The notes: generated from the letters alone by a model not told the origin. A DNA stretch of 5,974 nt from Deltaproteobacteria bacterium (GCA_019312705.1 JAFDCW010000315.1:1-5974); one strand, 5' to 3'; positions 1-5,919 are shown, numbered from the stretch's first letter. A program made the numbers and translations.

Positions 1-412
1 GCTTCTTGCGCACCTCTGCCCGGAGCGCTCGGTTTTCGCGGCGAAGGTCTTCGCGCTCTTGGGCCTTGCGCAGGCTGAGCAGGATCTCGTCCTGCTTGAA
101 GGGCTTCGATACGTAGTCGTAGGCCCCGGCCTTCATCGCTTCGACAGCGAGGTCGACGGAGCCGTAAGCGCTCATCACGATGACCGTGGCCCGGTGGGCC
201 CGGGCCCGGAGCTCCCCGGTGAGCTCGATGCCGCTCATGCCGCCCATGCGCACGTCGGCGAGCACGAAGTCCGGGTCGAAGTCGTCGAGCTTGTCGAGGG
301 CGAGCTCGGCGCTCGAGGCCACATCGACCTCGTAGCCGTGCTTCTTCAGCAAGGTCCGGAGAACCAACCGGATGTTCTCCTCGTCGTCGACGACCAGTAC
401 GCGTGCGCCCAT
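1..412 (-). CDS. Response regulator, NtrC-like receiver domain (3' end beyond the window)
   Basis: The visible 137 residues form one complete CheY-like receiver domain followed by the start of a charged linker helix. Seen directly: an acidic pocket VVDDEEN (residues 7-13), the phospho-acceptor D53 in VLADVRM, the switch Ser S81 in VIVMSAYG, and the conserved Lys K103 in VSKPF. Residues 114-137 (LRKAQEREDLRRENRALRAE) are a typical coiled linker that, in NtrC/AtoC-type regulators, leads into a sigma-54 AAA+ domain and a Fis-type HTH. That output part lies outside the window, so the subtype is inferred from the receiver style (AVEAMKAGAYDYVSKPF). The protein would be a cytoplasmic transcription factor phosphorylated by an unseen histidine kinase. 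The ATG at 412-410 has a weak G-rich ribosome site a few bases upstream. One oddity is that the Pro usually following DxRM is Gly here (MGGM, residues 56-59). The gene is divergent from the first VWA lipoprotein gene. Confidence 0.9.
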   Translation of the reverse strand, partial: MGARVLVVDDEENIRLVLRTLLKKHGYEVDVASSAELALDKLDDFDPDFVLADVRMGGMSGIELTGELRARAHRATVIVMSAYGSVDLAVEAMKAGAYDYVSKPFKQDEILLSLRKAQEREDLRRENRALRAEVRKK

Positions 413-479
413 GCTACCCCGCACCTTTTTCGCACCGATTGCCCCATAAGGCCCGCATTTTTTTCAGAGCCATCGACCC

Positions 480-495
480 ACGACATTTTTGTCGT
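480..495. promoter_or_regulatory. Perfect 6+6 bp dyad, possible operator
   Basis: ACGACA and TGTCGT are exact reverse complements separated by TTTT. The site lies about midway between two divergent genes, which suits a transcription-factor operator. It has no terminator character on the + strand because no gene ends just upstream. The function is inferred. Confidence 0.35.
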
Positions 496-568
496 AGTCG
501 ATTGGAATTCATCGGGACGGCCATCGACTGAATCTACGGAGACAGCCGGAAGGGGAAGCCGGCTCAGT

Positions 569-574
569 GGAGGG
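569..574 (+). promoter_or_regulatory. Ribosome binding site of the first VWA lipoprotein
   Basis: GGAGGG lies five bases before ATG 580. This selects ATG 580 over the in-frame GTG at 574, which would overlap the ribosome site. Confidence 0.75.
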
Positions 575-579
575 TGATC

Positions 580-1977
580 ATGCGTTGGAATGCAGGGATC
601 TGGGTGGTGAGTTGCGTCTCGAGTCTGCTCTTGTTGAGCACGGGTTGTCTGGACCGGGACCTCGGTCCCCTCAATCCGAGGGTGGGCCGGGTCATCGACA
701 TGCCGGTGAACGTCACTGGCATCGCCGACGTGGACCTTCTGCTGGTCATCGACGACTCGGGATCGATGCTCGAGGAGCAGGAGCTCCTGAAGCGTGAGAT
801 TCCGGCCCTAGTCCGGGGATTGACCGATCCTCCCGACAACGACGGCGACGGCGTACTGGATTGGACTGCCGTCGAGTCGTTGCGAGTGGCGGTCGTGACC
901 AGCGATCTCGGGACGACGGGCTACCCCGAGGAACGACTCGGCCGGTGCGGGACCGGGAGCCCCTACATGAATGCTTGGGGAGCCGACGCCCGGTTTCGGC
1001 AGAGCGCGACCTGCGGCGGCGGCGGTTCGGCGATTCACGAATGGCGAACCGGCGACGACGTCGATTCGTTCGTCGACCTCGTCGGTTGCACCGCCGACGC
1101 GGGGATCACGGGGTGCGGCTTCGAGCAGCCGCTGCTCGCGGCGACACGAGCCCTCAGCCGCCAGGCAGAGACCGGCTTCCCGCGGGAAGAGGCCCTGCTC
1201 GCAGTCCTCGTCCTGAACGACGAAGAGGACTGCTCGGTCGGCGACGTCGGGCCTTTCTACGATGGGCTCGACGTGAATTCCATCAGCGCCTACTGCACGG
1301 CGAGCCCCGCCCTCGTCGACCCCGAGACCATCGCTCGCGATCTTCTCGGCGACCGGGACCCGTCGCGCTTCGTCTTTGCCGCGATCACCGGCGTGCCGGT
1401 CGACCTCGCGGGGCGATCCCCGGTCGACGTGCTCGCTGACTCGCGCATGGCCTACGTGCCGACGACCAGCAACATGGTCGGCCTCGAGTACGCCTGCACC
1501 GCGAACAACGGCGACGGCACGGTCCGCAGTGAAGCAACCCCCGGCCGCCGCCTAGCCGAAGTCGCGGGGCTGCTCGACGGCTCCCTCATCCGGAGCATCT
1601 GCGAGGACGACTTCACGCCGGCGATCGCGGAGCTCACCGAGCGCATCGGCTCGCGGCTGAAAAATGTGTGCATCGACCGTGGCCTCACGCCGGCCGCCGA
1701 TGGCTCGGTCGCCTGCGTCGTCGAAGAGGTCTTGCCGAGGGGCATGGCCTGCGCCGACGTGCCTGGCCGCGTGAACATCGGCATCACCGAGGAGGGCCTC
1801 GAGCGCTGCGAGGTCGACCAAAGGCCCTCCGGCGATCTGCCGGGGTGGTCCTACACGTCCATCGAGGGATGCGCCCAGATCAGCTTCACCGACGACGCAA
1901 TCCCGCCCTTTGGGGCCCAATTGCACTTCGGCTGCCTCGTCGAGGTACCGAGCACCGGCGACCCCACGGGGCCGTGA
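580..1977 (+). CDS. VWA-domain lipoprotein, short paralog
   Basis: A 465-residue predicted secreted lipoprotein. Residues 1-23 form a signal peptide ending in LLLLSTGC, so C23 would be the lipidated Cys; Ser at -3 is slightly off the best lipobox but the paralog has the same pattern. The VWA domain starts near residue 50 (ADVDLLLVIDDSGSM). Its metal-ion-dependent adhesion site DxSxS is intact as D58, S60 and S62, and NDEEDCS (213-219) supplies the later Asp loop. A DNDGDGVLD calcium-type loop lies at 86-94, and the family CGFEQ motif is at 179-183. A C-terminal module with six Cys (C364 to C452) is shared with the downstream paralog; the protein ends soon after it, without that paralog's Cys-rich tail. 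VWA domains bind protein ligands through a divalent metal, so an adhesion or assembly role at the cell envelope is plausible, but ligand and process are unknown. The start is set by GGAGGG at 569-574. No clear intrinsic terminator follows. Confidence 0.9.
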   Translation: MRWNAGIWVVSCVSSLLLLSTGCLDRDLGPLNPRVGRVIDMPVNVTGIADVDLLLVIDDSGSMLEEQELLKREIPALVRGLTDPPDNDGDGVLDWTAVESLRVAVVTSDLGTTGYPEERLGRCGTGSPYMNAWGADARFRQSATCGGGGSAIHEWRTGDDVDSFVDLVGCTADAGITGCGFEQPLLAATRALSRQAETGFPREEALLAVLVLNDEEDCSVGDVGPFYDGLDVNSISAYCTASPALVDPETIARDLLGDRDPSRFVFAAITGVPVDLAGRSPVDVLADSRMAYVPTTSNMVGLEYACTANNGDGTVRSEATPGRRLAEVAGLLDGSLIRSICEDDFTPAIAELTERIGSRLKNVCIDRGLTPAADGSVACVVEEVLPRGMACADVPGRVNIGITEEGLERCEVDQRPSGDLPGWSYTSIEGCAQISFTDDAIPPFGAQLHFGCLVEVPSTGDPTGP

Positions 1978-2077
1978 ACCAAGGAAGTGGATCTTGGGGG
2001 GACCCGCGACGACTCCCAAATGACGGAAGCGGAGCCAGAGCCGCCCGACACCAAATGACAACTAGATTGACGACACC

Positions 2078-2092
2078 GCCAACAATGTTGGC
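2078..2092. promoter_or_regulatory. Perfect 15-bp dyad, possible activator/repressor site
   Basis: GCCAACA-A-TGTTGGC has 7-bp arms that are exact reverse complements around a single base. It lies 54 bases upstream of the sigma-54-like element, about 80 bases upstream of the predicted transcription start. That is a usual distance for an enhancer-binding-protein site. I do not recognise the motif as a named operator, so its binding protein is unknown. Confidence 0.45.
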
Positions 2093-2146
2093 ATCTCGAA
2101 GGGCGGCCAGCCTACACAAACCCAGTGATCTCACAGGGGGGGCGGC

Positions 2147-2162
2147 TGGCATGCCGTTTGTA
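2147..2162 (+). promoter_or_regulatory. Sigma-54 (RpoN)-type promoter, near consensus
   Basis: TGGCATGCCGTTTGTA matches the RpoN pattern TGGCAC-G-N4-TTGCW. It has the GG of the -24 element, CAT for CAY, the G after it, correct spacing, and TTG of the -12 element; only the C of the -12 GC is changed to T. Transcription would start near 2173, giving a leader of about 90 bases before ATG 2266. Because one of the key -12 bases is missing, it may be a weak site or a chance match. Confidence 0.45.
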
Positions 2163-2254
2163 GGTAGACCGAAGGTCCGGTCGAACGGAACATTGATCTG
2201 GGCCCGGCCCGGACGATATGTTGCGGGACGACTCAGCTGAGATGCAGGAAGTCG

Positions 2255-2260
2255 AAGGAG
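2255..2260 (+). promoter_or_regulatory. Ribosome binding site of the second VWA lipoprotein
   Basis: AAGGAG lies five bases before ATG 2266. This picks ATG 2266 over the in-frame ATG at 2218 or 2242. Those starts would add an acidic stretch (MLRDDSAEMQEVEGAK) ahead of a normal signal peptide. Confidence 0.8.
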
Positions 2261-2265
2261 CCAAG

Positions 2266-4023
2266 ATGCGAGCCGATGTCTTTTCAACCGCCCTTACCGC
2301 CACGCTCATCGTGGGGCTCGGGGCTCTTTCGAGCGGTTGCCTGGAGCGCGAGCTCACGCCGCTGATCCCCTGCACCCAGTCGGGCGTCGTCGAGAAGGTC
2401 CGGGTGTCGAGCGTCGACAAGGTCGATCTGCTCTTCATGATCGACAACTCGAACTCGATGACCGAGGAGCAGGTCTCGCTGGCTCAGCAGCTCCCGCATC
2501 TCATCGAGGTCCTCGCCTCGGGTGACCAGGATGGCGACGGGGTCGAAGACTTCCCGGCGGTCCGGGACCTCAATGTTGGCGTCATCACGTCGGACATGGG
2601 CACCGGCGGCTTCGGCGTGCCGACCTGCTCGGAGCCGAACTTCGGTGACGATGGTGCGCTCCGGAGCACCGGCAATACCGCCATCGCCGGCTGCCCCGGC
2701 ATGTTCTCGACCGGGTTCCTCAACTACGTGCCGGCCACCGCCACCACCACCCCGTCCGAGTTCGCGATGGACGTATCCTGCATCGCCGTCGTCGGCACCG
2801 GGGGCTGCGGCTTCGAGCAGCAGCTCGAAGCGACCCTCAAGGCCGTGACCTCTTCGGGCCAGCCTCCCGTCGGCCGTTTCGATGGCACGTTCAACATGGG
2901 CACCACCGGTCACGCGGACGGCGCCAACGGCGGCTTCATTCGCCCCGACTCGCTGCTCGCCATCATCGAGGTCACCGACGAAGAGGACTGCTCGGCCCTC
3001 GACCCCGAGCTCTTCAACCCGACCAGCTCGATCTACACGGGCGACCTCAACCTGCGGTGCTTCCAGTTCCCCGGCGCGGTCCAGCCCACGGGACGCTACG
3101 TCGACGGACTCCTCGCCTCGCGCATCACCCCCGACCTGCTCGTCTACGCCATCATCGCCGGCGTGCCGACGGACGCGGTGCCGGCCCCCGGCGCCGACCC
3201 GAACTTCGACGCGATCCTCGCGCACCCGGACATGGTCGAACAGATCGACCCCGACATGATGACCCGCCTCAAGCCCTCCTGTAACGTCGCGGGCCGCGGC
3301 CTCGCCTTCCCGCCCCGACGCATGGTCCAGGTCGCCAAGGAGCTCAGCGCGGCCGGCGCCGGAGGCATCGTTCAGTCGATCTGCCAGGCCGACTTCACGC
3401 CCGCCCTCGACGCCATCATCGCGAAGATCGCCGACGTCCTCGGCGGCGCCTGCCTTCCCCGCGAGCTCAACCCCAACGAGGACGGCACCGTAAACTGCCA
3501 GGTCCTCGAGACCCTGCCGATCACCGGCGAGGTCACCCGCTGCGACCAGATTGCAGGCCGTACCTTCCTGACCACCGACGCCGATACCGGCGGCCAGGTC
3601 TGCGAAGTACTCCAGCTCGCCGCCCTCGGCGGGGCCTCCCCGACCGATCCCGGCTGGTTCTACGACAACTTCACCTCGGAGGTGCTCATGCGTTGCGGTG
3701 AGGCTGCAGACGACGGTCAGCGCATCTCCTACACCAGCGGCAACGAGCCGCGGACCGGCACCCTGGTTCGCCTCGAGTGCCTCCAGCCCGTCCAGCCCAC
3801 CGGCGCCGCCGGCGTGAGGGACATCTACTCCCCCTGCACCTCCGCGACCGACACCGTGTGCCCGGCCACCGATTCGACCTGCGCCCGGGACCTCATCTGC
3901 GACCCCGAGAGCCAGGAGTGGCAGGTCGAGTGCACGACTGACGCTTCCTGCCCCGCCGGCTTCCGCTGCGTCACTGGCCGCGCCGACGGCCTCGCGAACA
4001 TCTGCACCAACCCGACCTGCTGA
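2266..4023 (+). CDS. VWA-domain lipoprotein with Cys-rich C-terminal tail, long paralog
   Basis: A 585-residue predicted lipoprotein, clearly paralogous to the upstream gene. The signal peptide ends in GALSSGC with C25 as the likely lipidated residue, followed by LERELTPL, which parallels LDRDLGPL in the neighbour. The VWA domain has an intact DxSxS metal site (D60, S62, S64 in MIDNSNSM), a DQDGDGVED calcium-type loop after the first helix, CGFEQ at 181-185, and VTDEEDCS at 236-243. A C-terminal module (C396 to C505) matches the paralog (CLPRELNPNEDGTVNC against CIDRGLTPAADGSVAC). It is followed by a unique tail, residues 524-585, with nine Cys and the pattern C-TTDAS-C-PAGFR-C, a style seen in many secreted myxobacterial proteins and probably disulfide-bonded. 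The last residue is Cys. The role is probably an envelope or surface metal-dependent binding protein; the ligand is unknown. A strong terminator follows 25 bases after the stop. Its own sigma-54-like promoter is proposed upstream. Confidence 0.92.
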   Translation: MRADVFSTALTATLIVGLGALSSGCLERELTPLIPCTQSGVVEKVRVSSVDKVDLLFMIDNSNSMTEEQVSLAQQLPHLIEVLASGDQDGDGVEDFPAVRDLNVGVITSDMGTGGFGVPTCSEPNFGDDGALRSTGNTAIAGCPGMFSTGFLNYVPATATTTPSEFAMDVSCIAVVGTGGCGFEQQLEATLKAVTSSGQPPVGRFDGTFNMGTTGHADGANGGFIRPDSLLAIIEVTDEEDCSALDPELFNPTSSIYTGDLNLRCFQFPGAVQPTGRYVDGLLASRITPDLLVYAIIAGVPTDAVPAPGADPNFDAILAHPDMVEQIDPDMMTRLKPSCNVAGRGLAFPPRRMVQVAKELSAAGAGGIVQSICQADFTPALDAIIAKIADVLGGACLPRELNPNEDGTVNCQVLETLPITGEVTRCDQIAGRTFLTTDADTGGQVCEVLQLAALGGASPTDPGWFYDNFTSEVLMRCGEAADDGQRISYTSGNEPRTGTLVRLECLQPVQPTGAAGVRDIYSPCTSATDTVCPATDSTCARDLICDPESQEWQVECTTDASCPAGFRCVTGRADGLANICTNPTC

Positions 4024-4047
4024 GCCCCAGCGCTCAATCGTGAGTTG

Positions 4048-4083
4048 CGGCCGGTTCCGAAAGGGACCGGCCGTTTCTCTTTC
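4048..4083 (+). terminator. Rho-independent terminator of the second VWA gene
   Basis: An 11-bp stem, CGGCCGGTTCC (4048-4058) with GGGACCGGCCG (4063-4073), has one G-T wobble and a stable GAAA tetraloop (4059-4062). It is followed by the T-rich run TTTCTCTTT. The position, 25 bases after the stop codon, fits termination of the VWA transcript. Confidence 0.88.
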
Positions 4084-4207
4084 CATGGCGTCCCCTTACG
4101 CCATTCGCCGGCTTTCCTCCTCGGCCCTTCGCTGCGACGTACCTTTGGTACGCCTCACTTCGGGCCTGCGGGGGCGCTCGGCGACTGACGCAAGGGGACG
4201 CCATGGA
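4082..4207. repeat. 126-bp imperfect palindromic element (MITE or REP/BIME-like)
   Basis: Arms 4082-4110 and 4179-4207 are reverse complements over 29 bases with three mismatches (at 4098, 4101 and 4104). The pairing resumes about the same centre with GGCCC (4123-4127) / GGGCC (4162-4166), then an apical hairpin CGTACC-TTT-GGTACG (4138-4152). The left arm is also a hairpin on its own: ATGGCGT (4085-4091) and ACGCCAT (4098-4104) around CCCCTT. The right arm keeps that inner hairpin only imperfectly. No transposase frame lies inside and no convincing target duplication is seen beyond a TT on each side. It sits directly after a terminator, as REP/BIME elements often do. It could be a non-autonomous mobile element or a structured RNA; its copy number in the genome is unknown. 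Confidence 0.7.
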
Positions 4208-4338
4208 TTCAGATAGGGCGAAACGGCGGCCCGGCGGCGGCCGCCGGCGGATTGGCGGTGAATCCGCCATTTGCGCCGCGTAAGTATGCGGAATGTCGAG
4301 GGCACCCGGGTGGCCTGGGGCGTGCTGGGTGTCGACCC
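4208..4338 (+). promoter_or_regulatory. comM upstream region with GC-rich palindromes
   Basis: This 131-base stretch completes the 315-base gene-free interval before comM. It holds a perfect palindrome CCGGCGGC-G-GCCGCCGG (4231-4247) and a hairpin TGGCGG-TGAAT-CCGCCA (4253-4269). A TAAGTA at 4281-4286 could be a -10 element, but no -35 is found at a normal distance. The start codon region lacks a good Shine-Dalgarno sequence. The comM promoter must lie here or in the palindromic element upstream, because a terminator separates comM from the VWA genes. The assignment is inferred. Confidence 0.35.
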
Positions 4339-5919
4339 ATGGCCACCACCGTGCACGCAAGCACCGTCCTCGGGATCGAAGCTCACCCGGTCCTCGTCGA
4401 AGCAGACTTCCGCAAGGGTCTGCCCGGCTTCGACCTCGTCGGTCTGCCGGAGACCGCCGTCCGGGAGAGCCGGGTCCGGGTCTTCGCCGCCCTCGAAGCC
4501 AACGGCTACGAGCTGCCGAACCGCCGGCTCCTGCTCAACCTCGCCCCCGGCGACCTCAAGAAGCGGGGCGCGGCCTTCGACCTCGCCATCGCCGTGACCC
4601 TGCTGGCCGTCGGCGGCTGCTGCGCACCGAACCGCCTCGACTGCACGTTGCTGCTCGGGGAGCTCTCCCTCGGCGGCGATTTGAGACCGGTCCGCGGGGT
4701 GCTCGCCCAGCTGCGCAGCGCGCAAGACCTCGGCCTGACGACGGCAATCATCCCCGAGGGCAACAGCGTCGAGGGCTCCCTCGCCGAAGGCCTCGAGGTC
4801 TACGTCGCCTCGCACCTCACCGAGGTCGTCGCCTTCCTCGACGGTGCCGGAACCCTTCAACGGGCGACCCGCGAGGGCACGACCGGGGTGCACGGCCTGG
4901 CCCCAGACCTCGCCGAGGTCCGAGGCCAGGGCGCCGCCCGGCGGGCCCTCGAAATAGCCGCGACCGGGGACCACCATCTCTTGATGTCGGGGCCCCCGGG
5001 CACCGGCAAGACGATGCTCGCCCGGCGCCTGCCGTCGATCCTTCCGCCGCCGACTCCCCGGGCGGCCCTCGACATCGCCACCATCGCCGGGGCCTCGGGG
5101 CTGCCTCTGCCTCTGCGCGGGGGTCACGTGATTCGGCCCTTCCGGGCGCCCCACCATACGGCGTCGACGGCGGCGCTGATCGGCGGCGGTAACCCGGTGC
5201 GCCCGGGAGAGGTCACCCTCGCCCACGGCGGCGTGCTTTTCCTCGACGAGCTCCCGGAGCTCCGGCGCGACGCCATCGAGGCGCTGCGGCAGATTTTGGA
5301 GTCTGGGGAAGTCGTCGTCGCCCGGGTCGGTCACCGGTCGACGATGCCCGCCCGAGCCTTGGTAGTCGGTGCGATGAACCCGTGTCCCTGCGGCCACCAC
5401 GGCGACCCGGGGCGGGTCTGCCGTTGTGCCCCGGACATGATCGCCCGGTACGGGAGCCGCGTAAGCGGACCCCTCCGGGACCGCTTCGACCTGTCGGTGA
5501 CGGTCCCCCGAGTCTCGGCCCGGGAGCTCCGGGGGCGCGCGCCGAGTGAGTCGAGTAGGGCGGTGCGCGACCGCGTCGTCGCGGCCCGACAGCGCCGGAC
5601 GGCGCGCCTCGGGGCGATCGAAGTCGGGGCGCCCCTCGACGCCGGGGTGCGCCCTGAGGCCATCCGACTGCTCGACGACGCCGCCCAGCGCCTCGCCCTC
5701 AGCGCCCGGGCCTTCGTGAAGGTGATCCGGGTGGCGTGGACCCTCGCCGATCTCGCGGACCAGGACTACGTCGACGCCGCCGAGGTCGCCGAGGCCCTCC
5801 AGTACCGAGGCGAAACCCCCGTGGCGAATACCCCGGTCATTCAGCGAGCACCGAAGCGCCAAAGCCAGACCAAGCAAACGACAACGCAAGCGACCAAGAA
5901 AGCCGAGGAGAGCAAGTGA
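4339..5919 (+). CDS. comM: ComM/YifB family AAA+ ATPase (Mg-chelatase-like)
   Basis: A 526-residue AAA+ protein of the ComM (YifB) family, historically annotated as a magnesium chelatase subunit I homolog. In naturally competent bacteria ComM is a hexameric DNA helicase that promotes branch migration so that incoming DNA is integrated by homologous recombination. Visible: the N-terminal ChlI-like domain with the hallmark FRKGLPGFDLVGLPETAVRES (24-44) and LNLAPGDLKKRG; Walker A GPPGTGKT (218-225); RPFRAPHHTAS; Walker B VLFLDE (299-304); NPCPCG with paired Cys at 349/351 and 361/363, which may bind zinc; SGPLRDRFDL (376-385); and the C-terminal LSARAFVKVIRVAWTLADL helix. ATG 4339 is chosen because family proteins start a few residues before the VLGIEA strand; the longer in-frame start at 4252 would add 29 unsupported residues. 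Residues 491-526 form an extra K/T/Q-rich tail beyond the usual family end (EALQYR). The stop overlaps the next start (TGATG). Confidence 0.95.
   Translation: MATTVHASTVLGIEAHPVLVEADFRKGLPGFDLVGLPETAVRESRVRVFAALEANGYELPNRRLLLNLAPGDLKKRGAAFDLAIAVTLLAVGGCCAPNRLDCTLLLGELSLGGDLRPVRGVLAQLRSAQDLGLTTAIIPEGNSVEGSLAEGLEVYVASHLTEVVAFLDGAGTLQRATREGTTGVHGLAPDLAEVRGQGAARRALEIAATGDHHLLMSGPPGTGKTMLARRLPSILPPPTPRAALDIATIAGASGLPLPLRGGHVIRPFRAPHHTASTAALIGGGNPVRPGEVTLAHGGVLFLDELPELRRDAIEALRQILESGEVVVARVGHRSTMPARALVVGAMNPCPCGHHGDPGRVCRCAPDMIARYGSRVSGPLRDRFDLSVTVPRVSARELRGRAPSESSRAVRDRVVAARQRRTARLGAIEVGAPLDAGVRPEAIRLLDDAAQRLALSARAFVKVIRVAWTLADLADQDYVDAAEVAEALQYRGETPVANTPVIQRAPKRQSQTKQTTTQATKKAEESK
5905..5910 (+). 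promoter_or_regulatory. Ribosome binding site of the gene after comM
   Basis: GAGGAG lies inside the last codons of comM, eight bases before ATG 5919. Its position supports both this start and translational coupling to comM. Confidence 0.7.

Larger units (their letters stand above)
413..579. promoter_or_regulatory. Divergent intergenic region with dyads
   Basis: This 167-base gap lies between the leftward response regulator and the rightward VWA lipoprotein and must hold promoters for both. It is more A/T-rich than its surroundings, with T-runs near 426-430 and 458-464. It contains a perfect dyad ACGACA-TTTT-TGTCGT (480-495), an inverted pair AGTCGAT (496-502) / ATCGACT (523-529), and GCCATCGAC twice in direct orientation (469-477 and 520-528). 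A small inverted repeat AGCCGG (544-549) / CCGGCT (559-564) sits just before the ribosome site. I could not identify a convincing -35/-10 pair or a sigma-54 site. A regulatory role is inferred from the layout. Confidence 0.45.
1978..2265. promoter_or_regulatory. Intergenic regulatory region between the VWA paralogs
   Basis: A 288-base gap with no supported gene. It begins with a weak stem CCAAG (1979-1983) / CTTGG (1993-1997) lacking a T-run, so it is a poor terminator. It then holds the perfect dyad at 2078-2092, the sigma-54-like promoter at 2147-2162, and short inverted pairs near the predicted transcription start (GACC-GAA-GGTC at 2167-2177; GTCCGG 2175-2180 with CCGGAC 2209-2214). The predicted 5' leader of the second paralog is about 90 bases. 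The arrangement suggests that the second gene can be transcribed independently of the first. Confidence 0.5.

Noticed and set aside
59..577. 172-residue rightward open frame over the response regulator
   Set aside because: The minus strand encodes a complete receiver domain with all key residues; the rightward frame is its shadow.
1979..1997. Terminator after the first VWA gene
   Set aside because: The stem is only five base pairs and is followed by G residues in place of a T-run.
2218..2265. Upstream in-frame start of the second VWA lipoprotein
   Set aside because: It would put acidic residues before the signal peptide. ATG 2266 has AAGGAG at ideal spacing and gives a normal lipoprotein signal.
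2284..4086. 600-residue open frame on the minus strand opposite the second VWA gene
   Set aside because: It mirrors a clear lipoprotein gene. The product is a low-complexity G/A/V/E/D/R-rich string without domain motifs, as expected from high G/C at third codon positions.
4252..4338. Upstream in-frame start of comM
   Set aside because: It would add 29 residues absent from the family and overlap the GC-rich palindromes; ATG 4339 gives the normal family N-terminus.
4034..4360. 108-residue minus-strand frame across the terminator and palindromic element
   Set aside because: It runs through a strong terminator hairpin and a palindrome, has arginine/proline-rich composition and no credible ribosome site or homology I recognise.
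4096..5889. 597-residue open frame on the minus strand opposite comM
   Set aside because: It is antisense to an unmistakable ComM protein, has R/G/E-rich composition and shows no recognisable motif.
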